From Listeria_A hofi (GTDB taxonomy: Bacteria > Bacillota > Bacilli > Lactobacillales > Listeriaceae), in NCBI RefSeq assembly GCF_963575615.1, contig NZ_CAUYTL010000001.1:62001-126000 (forward strand): a stretch of 64,000 nucleotides of DNA, read 5' to 3'. A program made the position numbers and the translations under genes. Shown piece after piece: positions 50,746 to 60,735 of this stretch (position 1 is its first letter; each line of letters begins with the position of its first letter). The notes below the pieces were generated by a model that searched no databases, was not told where the DNA came from, and was given only the letters and a program-made list of their open reading frames with translations.

Positions 50746-52020
50746 TTAATATAAAGAAGCCACGTCTTCAAAGAAATTTGGATAAGACACATTGATAGCA
50801 TCAGCATTTTCCAAAATTACGTCAGAATCTGCAAGTAATGCTGCAATTTGCAAAGTCATTCCCATACGATGATCACCGTATGATTTCACTGTAGCACCAT
50901 GCAACGTTTGCTGTCCTTCGATAATCATACCATCCTCTGTTCCAACAATTGCTACACCCATTTTTGAAAGTTCTGTAACAACTGCATCGATACGATTCGT
51001 TTCTTTCACTTTCAATTCTTCCGCATCTTTAATGGTTGTTTTCCCAGTTGCTTGAGAGGCTAAGAGAGCAATAACAGGTAGTTCATCAATAAGGCGTGGA
51101 ATAATATCGCCACCTATTTCAATGCCTTTTAGTTCGCTCGTCTCAACAGTGATAGTTCCAGCAGGCTCATCCCCAGCAGCACTTGTTTTTTCCACGATAA
51201 TTTTACCGCCCATCGCTTTCACAACATCGATTATTCCTGTTCTCGTTGGGTTAATGCCAACATTTTCTAAGCGAATTTTACTGTTAGGAACGATTAAGCC
51301 AGCAACAATAAAAAATGCTGCGGAGGAAATATCGCCTGGAACAACCACCGCTTGCCCCTGGAATTGTTGGTTACCTGAAACACGAATCACAAGGTCATCC
51401 ACGGTAACCTCACCGCCAAACTGACGAATCATCTGCTCTGTATGATCCCGCGTTTTTTCTTTTTCGATAATTGTTGTTTCGCCCTTTGCTTGTAGTGCAG
51501 CAAATATAATCGCACTTTTCACTTGAGCGCTAGCAACAGGTAACGTATATTCCACCGGTCGCAAGTTCGTTCCAATAACTTTTACTGGAGCAAAATTATC
51601 TTCTTTTGCTTCAAAAGTAGCGCCCATTTCACGAAGCGGTTCCATCACACGGCCCATTGGACGCTTCGCAATCGATGCATCCCCTTCAATCATCGTATCA
51701 AACGACCGGCCAGCCAAAATTCCCAACATCAGACGAATCGTTGTTCCCGAATTACCAACATCAAGAATTCCAGTCGGCTTTTGCAGACCATCCCAGCCTT
51801 TACCGTGCACCACTATTTTGTCAGGTGATACATCAATTGTGATACCTAGAGCTCGAAATGCGCCAATCGTACTTAAGCAATCTTCACCCATAAGGAAATT
51901 CGTCACCGTTGTCGTTCCCTTTGCTAAAGCACCAAACATAATACTTCTATGAGAAATCGACTTATCACCAGGAACTCGAATGGTCCCATTTAACCCTTGC
52001 TTATTCGTCATTAACTGCAT
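50746..52020 (-). CDS. aroA: 3-phosphoshikimate 1-carboxyvinyltransferase (EPSP synthase)
   Basis: Sixth shikimate step, adding enolpyruvate from PEP. 424 residues from the ATG at 52018-52020, six bases after AGGAGG; an upstream in-frame start would lie inside tyrA. GDKSISHRS, the PEP-site block GNSGTTIRLM and RPMGRVMEPL are present. Class II-type substitutions cannot be judged fully. Last gene of the aromatic operon. Confidence 0.95.
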   Translation of the reverse strand: MQLMTNKQGLNGTIRVPGDKSISHRSIMFGALAKGTTTVTNFLMGEDCLSTIGAFRALGITIDVSPDKIVVHGKGWDGLQKPTGILDVGNSGTTIRLMLGILAGRSFDTMIEGDASIAKRPMGRVMEPLREMGATFEAKEDNFAPVKVIGTNLRPVEYTLPVASAQVKSAIIFAALQAKGETTIIEKEKTRDHTEQMIRQFGGEVTVDDLVIRVSGNQQFQGQAVVVPGDISSAAFFIVAGLIVPNSKIRLENVGINPTRTGIIDVVKAMGGKIIVEKTSAAGDEPAGTITVETSELKGIEIGGDIIPRLIDELPVIALLASQATGKTTIKDAEELKVKETNRIDAVVTELSKMGVAIVGTEDGMIIEGQQTLHGATVKSYGDHRMGMTLQIAALLADSDVILENADAINVSYPNFFEDVASLY

Positions 52021-52030
52021 CGTTATCCTC

Positions 52031-53131
52031 CTAAAAATGACATTGATAATGGCTATATTTCTCGATACAGCGCTTCGCACGTTCTCGATCTTTTTCATTT
52101 TGGAATGTAATCTGTAAAATCCCCATGATGTCTTCTCGTGTTTCTAAGATTTTAATATTAATCAAACTAATTTCTTCTTGCGCTAGAAAACCAGTGACCT
52201 CAGAAATAACACCCGGATAATCAGGTACATCAACAAACAAATCGTAAAAAGACGGAATCGCACCTTCTTGATGGACTGGTAGCGAATCACGAAATTCCTT
52301 CGCCATATCAAAAAATTGATAAATCCCATCACTATCTTCTTTTTCTAGCATAGCAATTGCTTCATTCATACCATCTCGCCAGTTTCCGAGCAACTTGCGT
52401 AACGTATCCTTGTTAGAAAGCGAAATATCCGTCCACATTGTTGGATCAGAAGAAGCAATCCGTGTAATATCACGAAAACCGCCTGCCGCTAAGCGAAATG
52501 CAGCTGGATGTTCTTGTGTGAAATCACGCGTCTGGTTAACAAGTGCTGCCGCTACAATATGTGGTAAATGACTCAGCATCCCGGTTATATTATCATGCTC
52601 CATCGCCGATAATTCTAAAAATTTCGCGTTCGTTCCTTCTAGCCATTCTCGCAAAAGCGCTATATGTTTCGGGTCTTCACCTTCACTTGGCGTCAACAAA
52701 TAGTAAGCATTTTCGAATAGCAACGATTTAGCAGCCGTCACACCACTTTTATGAGACCCCGCCATCGGATGACCCCCAATAAACGTGTATCCCGCTTCCT
52801 GAACCGCCACTGCATGCTTCATCACTCGCATTTTTGTACTTCCTGTATCTGTTATGAGTAAATTATCTTTCAACGGAAGCCCTGGCAACGCTGCTAAAAA
52901 TTGCTCTGTTTGCTGTACTGGACAACAAAAAATGAGCAGGTCTGCATCAGCAATTACATCCGCTAAATTCGTCGTCCCCTCATCGATAATACCAAGTGAA
53001 TCTCCTGCTAAAATCGTTTGTTCTGAAATATCGACACCGATAATACGAGCCTGTGGATGTCGCGCACGAATACAAAGTGCGATAGATCCGCCAATCAGAC
53101 CAAGACCGACGATAACGACTGTTCCTTTCAT
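52031..53131 (-). CDS. tyrA: Prephenate dehydrogenase with C-terminal ACT domain
   Basis: Makes 4-hydroxyphenylpyruvate for tyrosine. 366 residues. NAD motif GLGLIGGSIAL (about 9-19), active-site GGHPMAGSHKSG, and a C-terminal ACT domain (about 290-360, DVPDYPGVISEVTGFL) that suggests feedback by tyrosine. Two adjacent ATG codons exist at the start. 10 bases after hisC. Confidence 0.95.
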   Translation of the reverse strand: MKGTVVIVGLGLIGGSIALCIRARHPQARIIGVDISEQTILAGDSLGIIDEGTTNLADVIADADLLIFCCPVQQTEQFLAALPGLPLKDNLLITDTGSTKMRVMKHAVAVQEAGYTFIGGHPMAGSHKSGVTAAKSLLFENAYYLLTPSEGEDPKHIALLREWLEGTNAKFLELSAMEHDNITGMLSHLPHIVAAALVNQTRDFTQEHPAAFRLAAGGFRDITRIASSDPTMWTDISLSNKDTLRKLLGNWRDGMNEAIAMLEKEDSDGIYQFFDMAKEFRDSLPVHQEGAIPSFYDLFVDVPDYPGVISEVTGFLAQEEISLINIKILETREDIMGILQITFQNEKDRERAKRCIEKYSHYQCHF

Positions 53132-53144
53132 CATCCAAAACCCC

Positions 53145-54230
53145 TTACTTTACTAAGTGTTGCAACAACTTGATAACTGCTGCATTTTCCGACTCTGTAC
53201 CAACCGTTATCCGGACCGCTGTTGGGAAGCCAAGTGCAGAACCAGAGCGCACAATGTAGCCATTCTTTTCTAAATAACGGAATACATCCTCTGCAGGTTG
53301 CCCGATATCCACTAACACAAAATTACCTTGTGAAGGGTAGACAAAAACCATTTCATTTTGTGCTGCAAAAAGCTCATATTGTTTGCGACCGGCCGCATTT
53401 TTCGCACGACATTGCGCAATAAAATCTTGGTCCGTCAACGCGATTTGAGCTAATTTTTGCCCCATTGTTGTAGTATTAAATGGTGGCCTCACAATATTAA
53501 TTTGCCCAATAATCTTGGCATTTGCAATCCCGTAGCCAACACGAGAGCTAGCTAAACCGTAAATTTTACTAAACGTTCGCGTAATAATAAGATTCGAAAA
53601 TTCATAAATCAGAGCCGTATGTGTTTCTGGTTGTGGCTCTACGTACTCTATATACGCCTCATCAAGCACAACTAAAACATCCTTTGGCACTTGGCGTAAA
53701 AAGTGAATAATCTCATCCAGCGCTATGTAATTGCCTGTCGGATTATTCGGATTACAAAGCCAAACAATGCTCGTTGTCTCATCAATCGCTGCAAGCATTT
53801 CCGGCAAGTTATGGTCGCCATTTTTCGTTAGCGCGATTTCACGAACTTCCGCTCCCTCGATACACGCATTTTGACGATATTGCGGAAATGTTGGTGTTGC
53901 CATGACTGTACTCGTATTAGGAGATAATAACGTTCGTGATAAAAGTGCAATTAATTCATCAACGCCGCTTGTGAAAACAAGTTCTTCTTCTTTTACCCCA
54001 TGATATATAGCAAGCTGCGTCCGTAAGTCGGATGCCCAACCATCCGGATAGATTTCAACGTTCACATCCACATTTTTCAAATAATCCGTAACTTTTTCAG
54101 AAACGCCATGCGGATTTTCATTTGAAGACAATTTCGTAATTTCCGTCAAACCAAGCTCAGCCATCACTTGTTCTTCACGCTTTCCTGGTTTGTAAGAGTG
54201 CAAGCCATTTAACGTCGTTTTCCATTTCAT
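53145..54230 (-). CDS. hisC: Histidinol-phosphate/aromatic aminotransferase
   Basis: A class II PLP aminotransferase of 361 residues with the PLP lysine in TRTFSKIYGLASSRVGYG and NPNNPTGN before it. In this operon it should transaminate phenylpyruvate and 4-hydroxyphenylpyruvate as well as serve histidine synthesis, as in Bacillus. Between aroH and tyrA. Confidence 0.94.
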   Translation of the reverse strand: MKWKTTLNGLHSYKPGKREEQVMAELGLTEITKLSSNENPHGVSEKVTDYLKNVDVNVEIYPDGWASDLRTQLAIYHGVKEEELVFTSGVDELIALLSRTLLSPNTSTVMATPTFPQYRQNACIEGAEVREIALTKNGDHNLPEMLAAIDETTSIVWLCNPNNPTGNYIALDEIIHFLRQVPKDVLVVLDEAYIEYVEPQPETHTALIYEFSNLIITRTFSKIYGLASSRVGYGIANAKIIGQINIVRPPFNTTTMGQKLAQIALTDQDFIAQCRAKNAAGRKQYELFAAQNEMVFVYPSQGNFVLVDIGQPAEDVFRYLEKNGYIVRSGSALGFPTAVRITVGTESENAAVIKLLQHLVK

Positions 54231-54242
54231 TCCGATTTCCTC

Positions 54243-54608
54243 CTACTGCGCCAAATCTGGCCGTAAAACCTTCGCGCCTTCTAGATATACGTGCACCATA
54301 TCTTTTTGTGCAACTTCACCAACCTCTGCATTAACCATCAAACGGATGCACATCGCTAGCGCCCCTTTTACCGGAATTTCCATCACACCCATCACAGGCA
54401 CAAACTGAAAGCCAGCCAACTCACGAATCGGTTTTGCGGGGAACGCCGCATTTAAATCGCTCGTTACAGATGTCAAAACAGATGAAATCACATCTGGTTT
54501 CAAATTATTCTCTGTCACGATAGCTTGGAATAATGCAACCGTCGCCTCATAAATAGCTTCCGGCGTATTCTCCACCACCGTAGTTGCCCCTCTAATACCT
54601 CTGATCAT
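54243..54608 (-). CDS. aroH: Chorismate mutase, AroH type
   Basis: 121 residues, a trimeric monofunctional chorismate mutase. IRGIRGATTVVENT at the N terminus carries the active-site arginine, and TSVTSDLNAAFPA (about 67-79) is the family block. Overlaps aroB by 4 bases. Confidence 0.95.
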   Translation of the reverse strand: MIRGIRGATTVVENTPEAIYEATVALFQAIVTENNLKPDVISSVLTSVTSDLNAAFPAKPIRELAGFQFVPVMGVMEIPVKGALAMCIRLMVNAEVGEVAQKDMVHVYLEGAKVLRPDLAQ

Positions 54609-55696
54609 TCCTGTTCCTCCTGACCCACACGTCTGAATGTTTCTTCAATCACAGCATCCGATACTTTTTGAATTTTCGGCATGCCAATTTCCTCAAGCAA
54701 TATCATTGTTATCTCATTGAATGTCGTTTTCTTATCATGTTTCATATTTTCTAACAATACGGCAAAATCAAGATCAGCAGGCATCCGCACATCATACCCC
54801 AGTCCCGTAAGCCATGTAAGTAATGACTCTTTATCAAAAGAAAGACCAAGTACCTGCTCACTCATCTCCAGCGCATAAACCATTCCGAACATAATTGATT
54901 CTCCGTGAAGCCATTTGCCAAATTCACCGTAAGCCTCAATTGCATGCCCCATCGTATGACCAAAGTTCAAATACGCGCGAATCCCTTGCTCCGTCTCATC
55001 CTGTGACACAATTTCGGCCTTAATCTCGATGCCTCGTGCCAAATATTTCGTCAAATCCACAGCATACAGATCAGTTGATGTTTTGTATGTTACCATCAAT
55101 TCCGCCAACAACGCCGGATCTTGAATCAACGCATGCTTCACCAATTCCGCAAAGCCAGATCGCATCTCCCGTTCCGAAAGCGTCTCGAGTAAAGATGTAT
55201 CATAAATCACTGCCTCTGGTTGATAAAAATTCCCAACCATATTCTTACCTAGCGGATGATTAATCGCTACTTTTCCACCTACTGCACTATCATGCGCCAA
55301 AACTGTCGTCGGAATTTGATAAAATGCAATGCCCCGCATATAAGTTGCTGCAACAAATCCACCTAAATCACCAATCACGCCACCGCCAAAAGCAAGTAAG
55401 ACTGATTTGCGATCTAATCCGATTTCAATCGCCTTTGTCATTGCATCCTCGTACACAGCAAACGTCTTCGCTCGCTCACCAGCAGGCGTCACATAATAAG
55501 TAACTTTTTCAAGCGGAGCGAGCAAGTCGTTTATTTTTGCCATATGAGCTTCGGCAACGTTCGCATCCGTCATCACAAATACGTGCGAAAAACGGCTCAG
55601 TTCGGTAACCAAGTTCTCTGCCTGCTCACGTAGCGCATTCTGACTAATATAGACCGAGTACACCTTATCCTTTGTCGTCACCCTGATTTCTGCCAT
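54605..55696 (-). CDS. aroB: 3-dehydroquinate synthase
   Basis: Second shikimate step. 363 residues with NAD-binding GGGVIGDLGGFVAATYMRG, zinc ligands in SGFAELVKHAL and NFGHTMGHAIE, and active-site residues in DSAVGGKVAINHP. Between aroC (3-base gap) and aroH. Confidence 0.96.
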   Translation of the reverse strand: MAEIRVTTKDKVYSVYISQNALREQAENLVTELSRFSHVFVMTDANVAEAHMAKINDLLAPLEKVTYYVTPAGERAKTFAVYEDAMTKAIEIGLDRKSVLLAFGGGVIGDLGGFVAATYMRGIAFYQIPTTVLAHDSAVGGKVAINHPLGKNMVGNFYQPEAVIYDTSLLETLSEREMRSGFAELVKHALIQDPALLAELMVTYKTSTDLYAVDLTKYLARGIEIKAEIVSQDETEQGIRAYLNFGHTMGHAIEAYGEFGKWLHGESIMFGMVYALEMSEQVLGLSFDKESLLTWLTGLGYDVRMPADLDFAVLLENMKHDKKTTFNEITMILLEEIGMPKIQKVSDAVIEETFRRVGQEEQE

Positions 55697-55699
55697 TTT

Positions 55700-56866
55700 T
55701 TAAAACTCCCTTGTCATCGCGCGGTGCTCTTCCACATGCGCCCGTAGTACATCAAAACGATCACTATCAAATTTCTCCAAAATCGCTTGTGCTACTTCCC
55801 ATGCCACAACAGCTTCCGCGACAACGCTAGCTGCAGGAACCGCACAACTATCCGAACGCTCCACACTTGCGTTAAATACTTCTTTCGAATCAATGTCCAC
55901 ACTTTGTAGTGGTTTGTAAAGCGTTGGAATTGGCTTCATGACACCGCGAACTACAATCGGCATACCATTCGTCATCCCGCCTTCAAAACCGCCAAGATTA
56001 TTCGTGCGTCTCGTATAACCATCTTCCTCAGACCATAAAATCTCATCCATGACCTCGCTTCCTGGTTTACGCGCAGCTTCAAAGCCAACACCAAATTCTG
56101 CGCCTTTAAACGCATTAATACTCACGATAGCCTGTGCGATTTTCGCGTCCAATTTATGATCCCATTGCACATAACTACCAAGTCCAGCAGGAACCCCGCC
56201 AACGACAACTTCCACAATGCCACCAATCGTATCGCCATTTTTCTTCGCTTCATCGATTTTTTGCTTCATTTCTTCCTCTTTCGCCGTATCTAAACAACGC
56301 ACAGAAGAAGCCTCTGAAATCTCTTGAATCTCCTTAATCGAATAATCACGCGTCAACTCAGCACGCACTCCACCGATTTCTAGCACATGCCCAGCCACTT
56401 CAATACCTAGCTCACGCAATAATTTCCGCGCAATCGCGCCTGCTGCAACACGTACCGTTGTCTCACGTGCCGAAGATCGCTCTAACACATTGCGCATATC
56501 TCGATGACCATACTTCATTCCACCAACCAAATCCGCATGTCCTGGACGTGGTCGAGAAACTTTACGTGACGCTTCTCTTTCCGCTGGTACCGGTTCAATA
56601 CTCATCACAGTTTCCCATTTTTTCCAATCTTTATTCTCTACAAAAATGGCGACAGGAGATCCTAACGTTTTTCCATGACGAACGCCTGCTGAAATTTGCG
56701 CACGATCCGTCTCAATTCGCATCCGCGCCCCACGTCCATGCCCACCTTGACGTCTAGTTAAGTCCTTATTAATATCTTCTGCCAAAAGAGGCATACCTGC
56801 TGGCAACCCCTCAATAATCGTTGTAAGACCAGGTCCGTGCGATTCACCCGCTGTTAAATATCTCAT
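55700..56866 (-). CDS. aroC: Chorismate synthase
   Basis: Final common aromatic step, FMN-dependent. 388 residues with GESHGPGLTTIIEGLPAG (7-24), RPGHADLVGGMKYG and SARETTVRVAAGAIARKLL. First gene of aroC-aroB-aroH-hisC-tyrA-aroA, with its promoter at 56951-56979. Confidence 0.97.
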   Translation of the reverse strand: MRYLTAGESHGPGLTTIIEGLPAGMPLLAEDINKDLTRRQGGHGRGARMRIETDRAQISAGVRHGKTLGSPVAIFVENKDWKKWETVMSIEPVPAEREASRKVSRPRPGHADLVGGMKYGHRDMRNVLERSSARETTVRVAAGAIARKLLRELGIEVAGHVLEIGGVRAELTRDYSIKEIQEISEASSVRCLDTAKEEEMKQKIDEAKKNGDTIGGIVEVVVGGVPAGLGSYVQWDHKLDAKIAQAIVSINAFKGAEFGVGFEAARKPGSEVMDEILWSEEDGYTRRTNNLGGFEGGMTNGMPIVVRGVMKPIPTLYKPLQSVDIDSKEVFNASVERSDSCAVPAASVVAEAVVAWEVAQAILEKFDSDRFDVLRAHVEEHRAMTREF

Positions 56867-56950
56867 TTTCTCTACTTCCTCTCTATTTTATATTCCTTTA
56901 TTTCAAAAATAAGCAATTATTATTTTAGCGCTTTAAAGTGTATGTGTGTT

Positions 56951-56979
56951 ATCATATCATAATTTGCCTTCTACGTAAA
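56951..56979 (-). promoter_or_regulatory. Promoter of the aromatic operon
   Basis: TTTACG (56974-56979) and TATGAT (56951-56956), on the minus strand, with 17-base spacing, about 85 bases before aroC. No T-box or attenuator was seen in the leader. Confidence 0.65.
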
Positions 56980-56996
56980 CAGCTAATTAGACATAG

Positions 56997-57076
56997 GAGA
57001 AGCGCTCGCACTCAGAAGCTTTGCGAACTTCCGGTATTCCGGTCTTCACACCACACTCCAAATACAAACGCCTCCG
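56997..57076. repeat. Dispersed intergenic repeat, copy 3 (about 80 bp, truncated)
   Basis: Between ndk and aroC. In order it shares AAGCGCTCGCA, ACTTCCGGT, TACAAACGC and TTGATTT-like blocks with copy 1 (copy 1 read on the minus strand), while the TIR and the terminator-like hairpin are missing. It starts right after the aroC promoter and ends at the ndk stop. Confidence 0.6.
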
Positions 57077-57084
57077 CTTGATTT

Positions 57085-57528
57085 CTATAACCATACATCG
57101 ATTGCTTTATCATACGAAAGCAACTCATTTGCTTCAAAAAATAACCCAATCTCACGCATGGCACTTTCTACTGAGTCTGAACCATGAATCACATTTCGAT
57201 TCATATGTACTGCAAAGTCTCCACGAATAGTCCCTTGGTGAGCCTCAAGTGGATTCGTTGTTCCCATCATCAATCGAGCAATCGCAACTGCTTCATCGCC
57301 CTCCCAAACCATCGCAAAAACTGGCCCCGAAGTAATGAAGCTTAAAAGATCTGGAAAGAAAGGCTTACCGACATGTTCCGCATAATGTTTCTTCGCCAAA
57401 TCCTCATCTATGCACATTAACTTTGCGCCGACCAACTTGAGACCTTTTTTCTCCAAGCGCACTACCACTTCACCAATCAAGCCACGCTGGACACCATCCG
57501 GTTTTACCATCAAATACGTTCTCTCCAT
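57085..57528 (-). CDS. ndk: Nucleoside diphosphate kinase
   Basis: Equalises NTP pools by phosphate transfer through H115 in NVIHGSDS. 147 residues, the normal size, with MVKPDGVQRGLIG at the N terminus. Last gene of folE-hepS-menG-hepT-ndk, 11 bases after hepT. No strong terminator follows, only repeat copy 3. Confidence 0.97.
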   Translation of the reverse strand: MERTYLMVKPDGVQRGLIGEVVVRLEKKGLKLVGAKLMCIDEDLAKKHYAEHVGKPFFPDLLSFITSGPVFAMVWEGDEAVAIARLMMGTTNPLEAHQGTIRGDFAVHMNRNVIHGSDSVESAMREIGLFFEANELLSYDKAIDVWL

Positions 57529-57539
57529 CTCTATACCCC

Positions 57540-58505
57540 CTAATACTTTCTCTTATCTAAAAATTGCACAATTTGCTTCAACGGTTTCAATTCTTTCGAA
57601 GGCGGAAACTCTGCCAAAATAGCAATCGCCTTCTGCAAATAATTTTCAGCAATGGCCTCTGATTTTTTAATTGCCCCCGATGCTTTAATTTCCTCAATAA
57701 AGTCTCGCATCTCATCCTTCGTCGTATCTTCCGTAATTTCACGCAATTTTGCGACAAAATCCTGATCCTCCATCGCGAAAAAAACAGGTAGCGTGATATT
57801 CCCTTGCCGTAAATCCTCACCAGCCGGCTTACCAAGCGATTTCTCTGTTCCAGTAAAATCAAGAATATCATCTGTAATTTGGAACGACATCCCGACGTAA
57901 TAGCCGAACAAGAACAGCTTCCTATGCCATTTTGGCTCTAACTGTGCCACAATCCCGCCAAGCTGGCAACTTGCTGCAATCAAAAGAGCAGTCTTACGTT
58001 TAATTCGACGCAAATATGTCCGCACATTTTGATTAAAATTATATTTTGCACGTAATTGCTCAATCTCACCAACAGCAAGTTCCACTGTTACATTTGAAAG
58101 GACTTGATGTGCCTCTATATTTGAAATTTTAGTCATATACTCTAGCGATTTTGCGAACAAAAAATCACCGGTATACATCGCAACGTGATTTCCCCACTTC
58201 GCCTTGATTGTTGGTCGACCACGCCTCACATCCGCATCATCCACTACATCATCATGCACAATGGATGCCATATGTATTAACTCTACTGCCACGGCCGCCT
58301 GCTCCACCTGGCTCCATTCAAACTGGCCAAGTCGCGCTGTGAGACATACGAAAATCGGTCTAATCCGCTTTCCTCCAGCGTTTAGAAGTTGTAAAGCAGC
58401 CTCCTCAATTAAAGGGGCCTGTTCAGATGCAACGGCTACGCGCAGTTCTTCTTCAATAGCCGCAACATCCGCTTGAATATTAGAATATAGAAAATTAAGT
58501 TTCAT
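57540..58505 (-). CDS. hepT: Heptaprenyl diphosphate synthase component II
   Basis: The catalytic trans-prenyltransferase subunit making the C35 side chain of menaquinone. 321 residues. First aspartate-rich motif HDDVVDDADVRRG and second FQITDDILDF are intact. The ATG (58503-58505) is used because AGGTGGGG precedes it, just past the menG stop. Works with HepS encoded two genes upstream. Confidence 0.95.
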   Translation of the reverse strand: MKLNFLYSNIQADVAAIEEELRVAVASEQAPLIEEAALQLLNAGGKRIRPIFVCLTARLGQFEWSQVEQAAVAVELIHMASIVHDDVVDDADVRRGRPTIKAKWGNHVAMYTGDFLFAKSLEYMTKISNIEAHQVLSNVTVELAVGEIEQLRAKYNFNQNVRTYLRRIKRKTALLIAASCQLGGIVAQLEPKWHRKLFLFGYYVGMSFQITDDILDFTGTEKSLGKPAGEDLRQGNITLPVFFAMEDQDFVAKLREITEDTTKDEMRDFIEEIKASGAIKKSEAIAENYLQKAIAILAEFPPSKELKPLKQIVQFLDKRKY

Positions 58506-58514
58506 CTGCCCCAC

Positions 58515-59228
58515 CTATTGCTCTTTCTTTTTGTACCCAAAATGTGTTGCGCTCGCTCCACCACTATGAGGAACGTAACGAACATGATCAAACCCAGCAT
58601 CTTGAAACATGTTTGCTAATTTTTTCATACCTGGGAAATTTCGTGTAGACTCTTCTAACCATGCGTATTCATCATAACTTTTGGCAAATAGTTTCCCCAT
58701 CAAAGGCATCATGTGACGGAAATAGAAGAAAAACAGCTTATTATAGCCAGGAATCGTTGGCGTCGATGTATCAAGGCACGTCAACAAGCCACCTGGTTTC
58801 AACACGCGATACATTTCATGTAAGACGGTCATATAATCAGGCACATTGCGAAGTCCAAAGCCAATCGTTACATAATCAAATGAATTATCTGCAAACGGCA
58901 ATTCCATCGCGTTCCCATGCATCAAGGTAATATTAGAATACGGAGATGCCACCACTTTCTCTTGACCAACCGCTAGCATATTCTCACTGAAGTCCAGTCC
59001 AATAACCGAACCTTCCACACCTACAGCATCAGCCATCGCCAGCGTCCAATCCGCTGTACCACAGCAAACATCAAGTGCTGAAGAACCAGATTTCACACGC
59101 ATAAATTCCATCGTTTTTTGACGCCATCTCGCGTGCAATTGAAAACTAATCAAACTATTCATTCGATCATAGCTAGGAGAAATTTTTTCAAACACATTAT
59201 GCACTTTCTCTTCCTTCGTTTCTACCAT
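58515..59228 (-). CDS. menG: Demethylmenaquinone methyltransferase
   Basis: SAM-dependent C-methylation in the last step of menaquinone synthesis. 237 residues. MenG/UbiE signatures YDRMNSLISF, ALDVCCGTADWT and GFGLRNVPD are present. Flanked by the two heptaprenyl synthase subunits, the standard hepS-menG-hepT order. Confidence 0.96.
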   Translation of the reverse strand: MVETKEEKVHNVFEKISPSYDRMNSLISFQLHARWRQKTMEFMRVKSGSSALDVCCGTADWTLAMADAVGVEGSVIGLDFSENMLAVGQEKVVASPYSNITLMHGNAMELPFADNSFDYVTIGFGLRNVPDYMTVLHEMYRVLKPGGLLTCLDTSTPTIPGYNKLFFFYFRHMMPLMGKLFAKSYDEYAWLEESTRNFPGMKKLANMFQDAGFDHVRYVPHSGGASATHFGYKKKEQ

Positions 59229-59243
59229 ATCATCATTTCTCCT

Positions 59244-60008
59244 CTATTGTCCGAGTAGCTCCTTCAAACGCTCTTCCATCATTTCAGAAATCGCTAACCC
59301 GCCCATATTTGCTTTGATTTCGGCCTTTACTGTTACAATCAAATCATCTAACCACACTGCAAAATCAGCCTGCACATTTAAAGCCATATACCCATGTTCG
59401 TAGGCTGCCTGAAATAATGAATGATTGCTAAACAGCCAATTTTTGCGTTCTGCTAACAGATGCGTCAACAAAATAGCATGTGCTCCAACAGATATAAACG
59501 CTTCATCACAATCAAAGTACGTCGCAAATCTTGAGAAAATCGCGGCTTTCGACATGATTAAATGCGTCAAATAATCCTCATCACCAGTAATATGCAATTG
59601 GTAAAGATTCACTTTCGCTTCATTTGTCTCCTGAACACCGCTCTGCAAAGCCGCCAGCAGGTCAATCATTCCAAGCCCAGATAATGCTCGGTAATACAAA
59701 CTACTGTAAAAATCGCCAGCAAGCACTGTTAACTGCCTTTCTTGCAACGTTTTCTGTATAGCATCGCTCGGTTCGTCAATTCCATCATGCGTATCGTGAG
59801 CTAAAATCACATATAGTGTGGCACCAATCACCTGGTGGGCCACCTTATCATCTAGATTAGTTCCTTTAATCGCCTCATGTAGCCACAACATCTGATCCTT
59901 ATCCATCTTCGGCCCAGCAAAATTATCACCTAAAAACCGATATGCTGTCTGATCTAAAACAAGCGCCTCCACTTGTTTTAATTGTGCTACACCACCTTGA
60001 TAACTCAT
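59244..60008 (-). CDS. hepS: Heptaprenyl diphosphate synthase component I
   Basis: A non-catalytic subunit that sets product length; 254 residues, all-helical, without aspartate-rich motifs. The family is divergent, and assignment rests on the QLKQVEALVLDQTAYRFLGD-type start region and on operon position between folE and menG. Confidence 0.9.
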   Translation of the reverse strand: MSYQGGVAQLKQVEALVLDQTAYRFLGDNFAGPKMDKDQMLWLHEAIKGTNLDDKVAHQVIGATLYVILAHDTHDGIDEPSDAIQKTLQERQLTVLAGDFYSSLYYRALSGLGMIDLLAALQSGVQETNEAKVNLYQLHITGDEDYLTHLIMSKAAIFSRFATYFDCDEAFISVGAHAILLTHLLAERKNWLFSNHSLFQAAYEHGYMALNVQADFAVWLDDLIVTVKAEIKANMGGLAISEMMEERLKELLGQ

Positions 60009-60099
60009 TTACAAAATCCCCTTCAAATCTCGTTTAGCCTGTATCATAAATTATACCATACTACCCACAAAAATCGCTATCAGCTTTGGCTAGCACGAA

Positions 60100-60666
60100 T
60101 CAGTTCTTAATTAATGCCATGATTTCACTACGCAACTTATCATCATTTCTAAAAGCTCCACGAACCGCACTTGTCACCGTTCTAGCACCTGGTTTATTGA
60201 CGCCACGAATAGTCATACACATGTGCTCTGCTTCCAATATAACCATGACTCCCAGCGGTTTTAATTTATCCATCATTATTTCTGCAACTGTTGTTGTGAT
60301 ACGTTCCTGCAATTGTGGACGCTTACTCACATCATCCACAACGCGCGCTAATTTACTAAGCCCAGCCACTCGACCATTCTGTGGCAAATACGCTACATGG
60401 GCGACACCAAAAAATGGCACCAAATGATGCTCACACATCGATGAAAAACGAATATCTTTTACCAAAACTAATTCTTCGTGCTGTTCTTCAAACACCGTAT
60501 TAAAATGAATGGAAGGATCTTTTTTTAATCCTGAAAATACCTCTTCATACATTCTAGCAACACGCATCGGTGTATCGAGTAATCCTTCGCGTTCTGGGTT
60601 CTCCCCAACCGCTTCTAAAATCATTGTGACTGCATCTGCGATCTTTTGTTTATCTATTTGTTCCAT
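60100..60666 (-). CDS. folE: GTP cyclohydrolase I
   Basis: First step of folate (and pterin) synthesis. 188 residues. Zinc ligands C78 and H81 in SSMCEHHLVPFFG and C150 in MCMTIRG are present, so this is the zinc-dependent type. First gene of the transcript leading to ndk, with promoter at 60707-60735. Confidence 0.97.
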   Translation of the reverse strand: MEQIDKQKIADAVTMILEAVGENPEREGLLDTPMRVARMYEEVFSGLKKDPSIHFNTVFEEQHEELVLVKDIRFSSMCEHHLVPFFGVAHVAYLPQNGRVAGLSKLARVVDDVSKRPQLQERITTTVAEIMMDKLKPLGVMVILEAEHMCMTIRGVNKPGARTVTSAVRGAFRNDDKLRSEIMALIKN

Positions 60667-60706
60667 AATAAATCCCCTTTATAAACACGTCATTATCTAC
60701 CTCGTT

Positions 60707-60735
60707 ATTTTAACATAGCAAGCAAACTAGGTAAA
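60707..60735 (-). promoter_or_regulatory. Promoter of folE operon
   Basis: TTTACC (60730-60735) and TAAAAT (60707-60712), on the minus strand, 17 bases apart, about 35 bases before the folE start. Confidence 0.65.
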
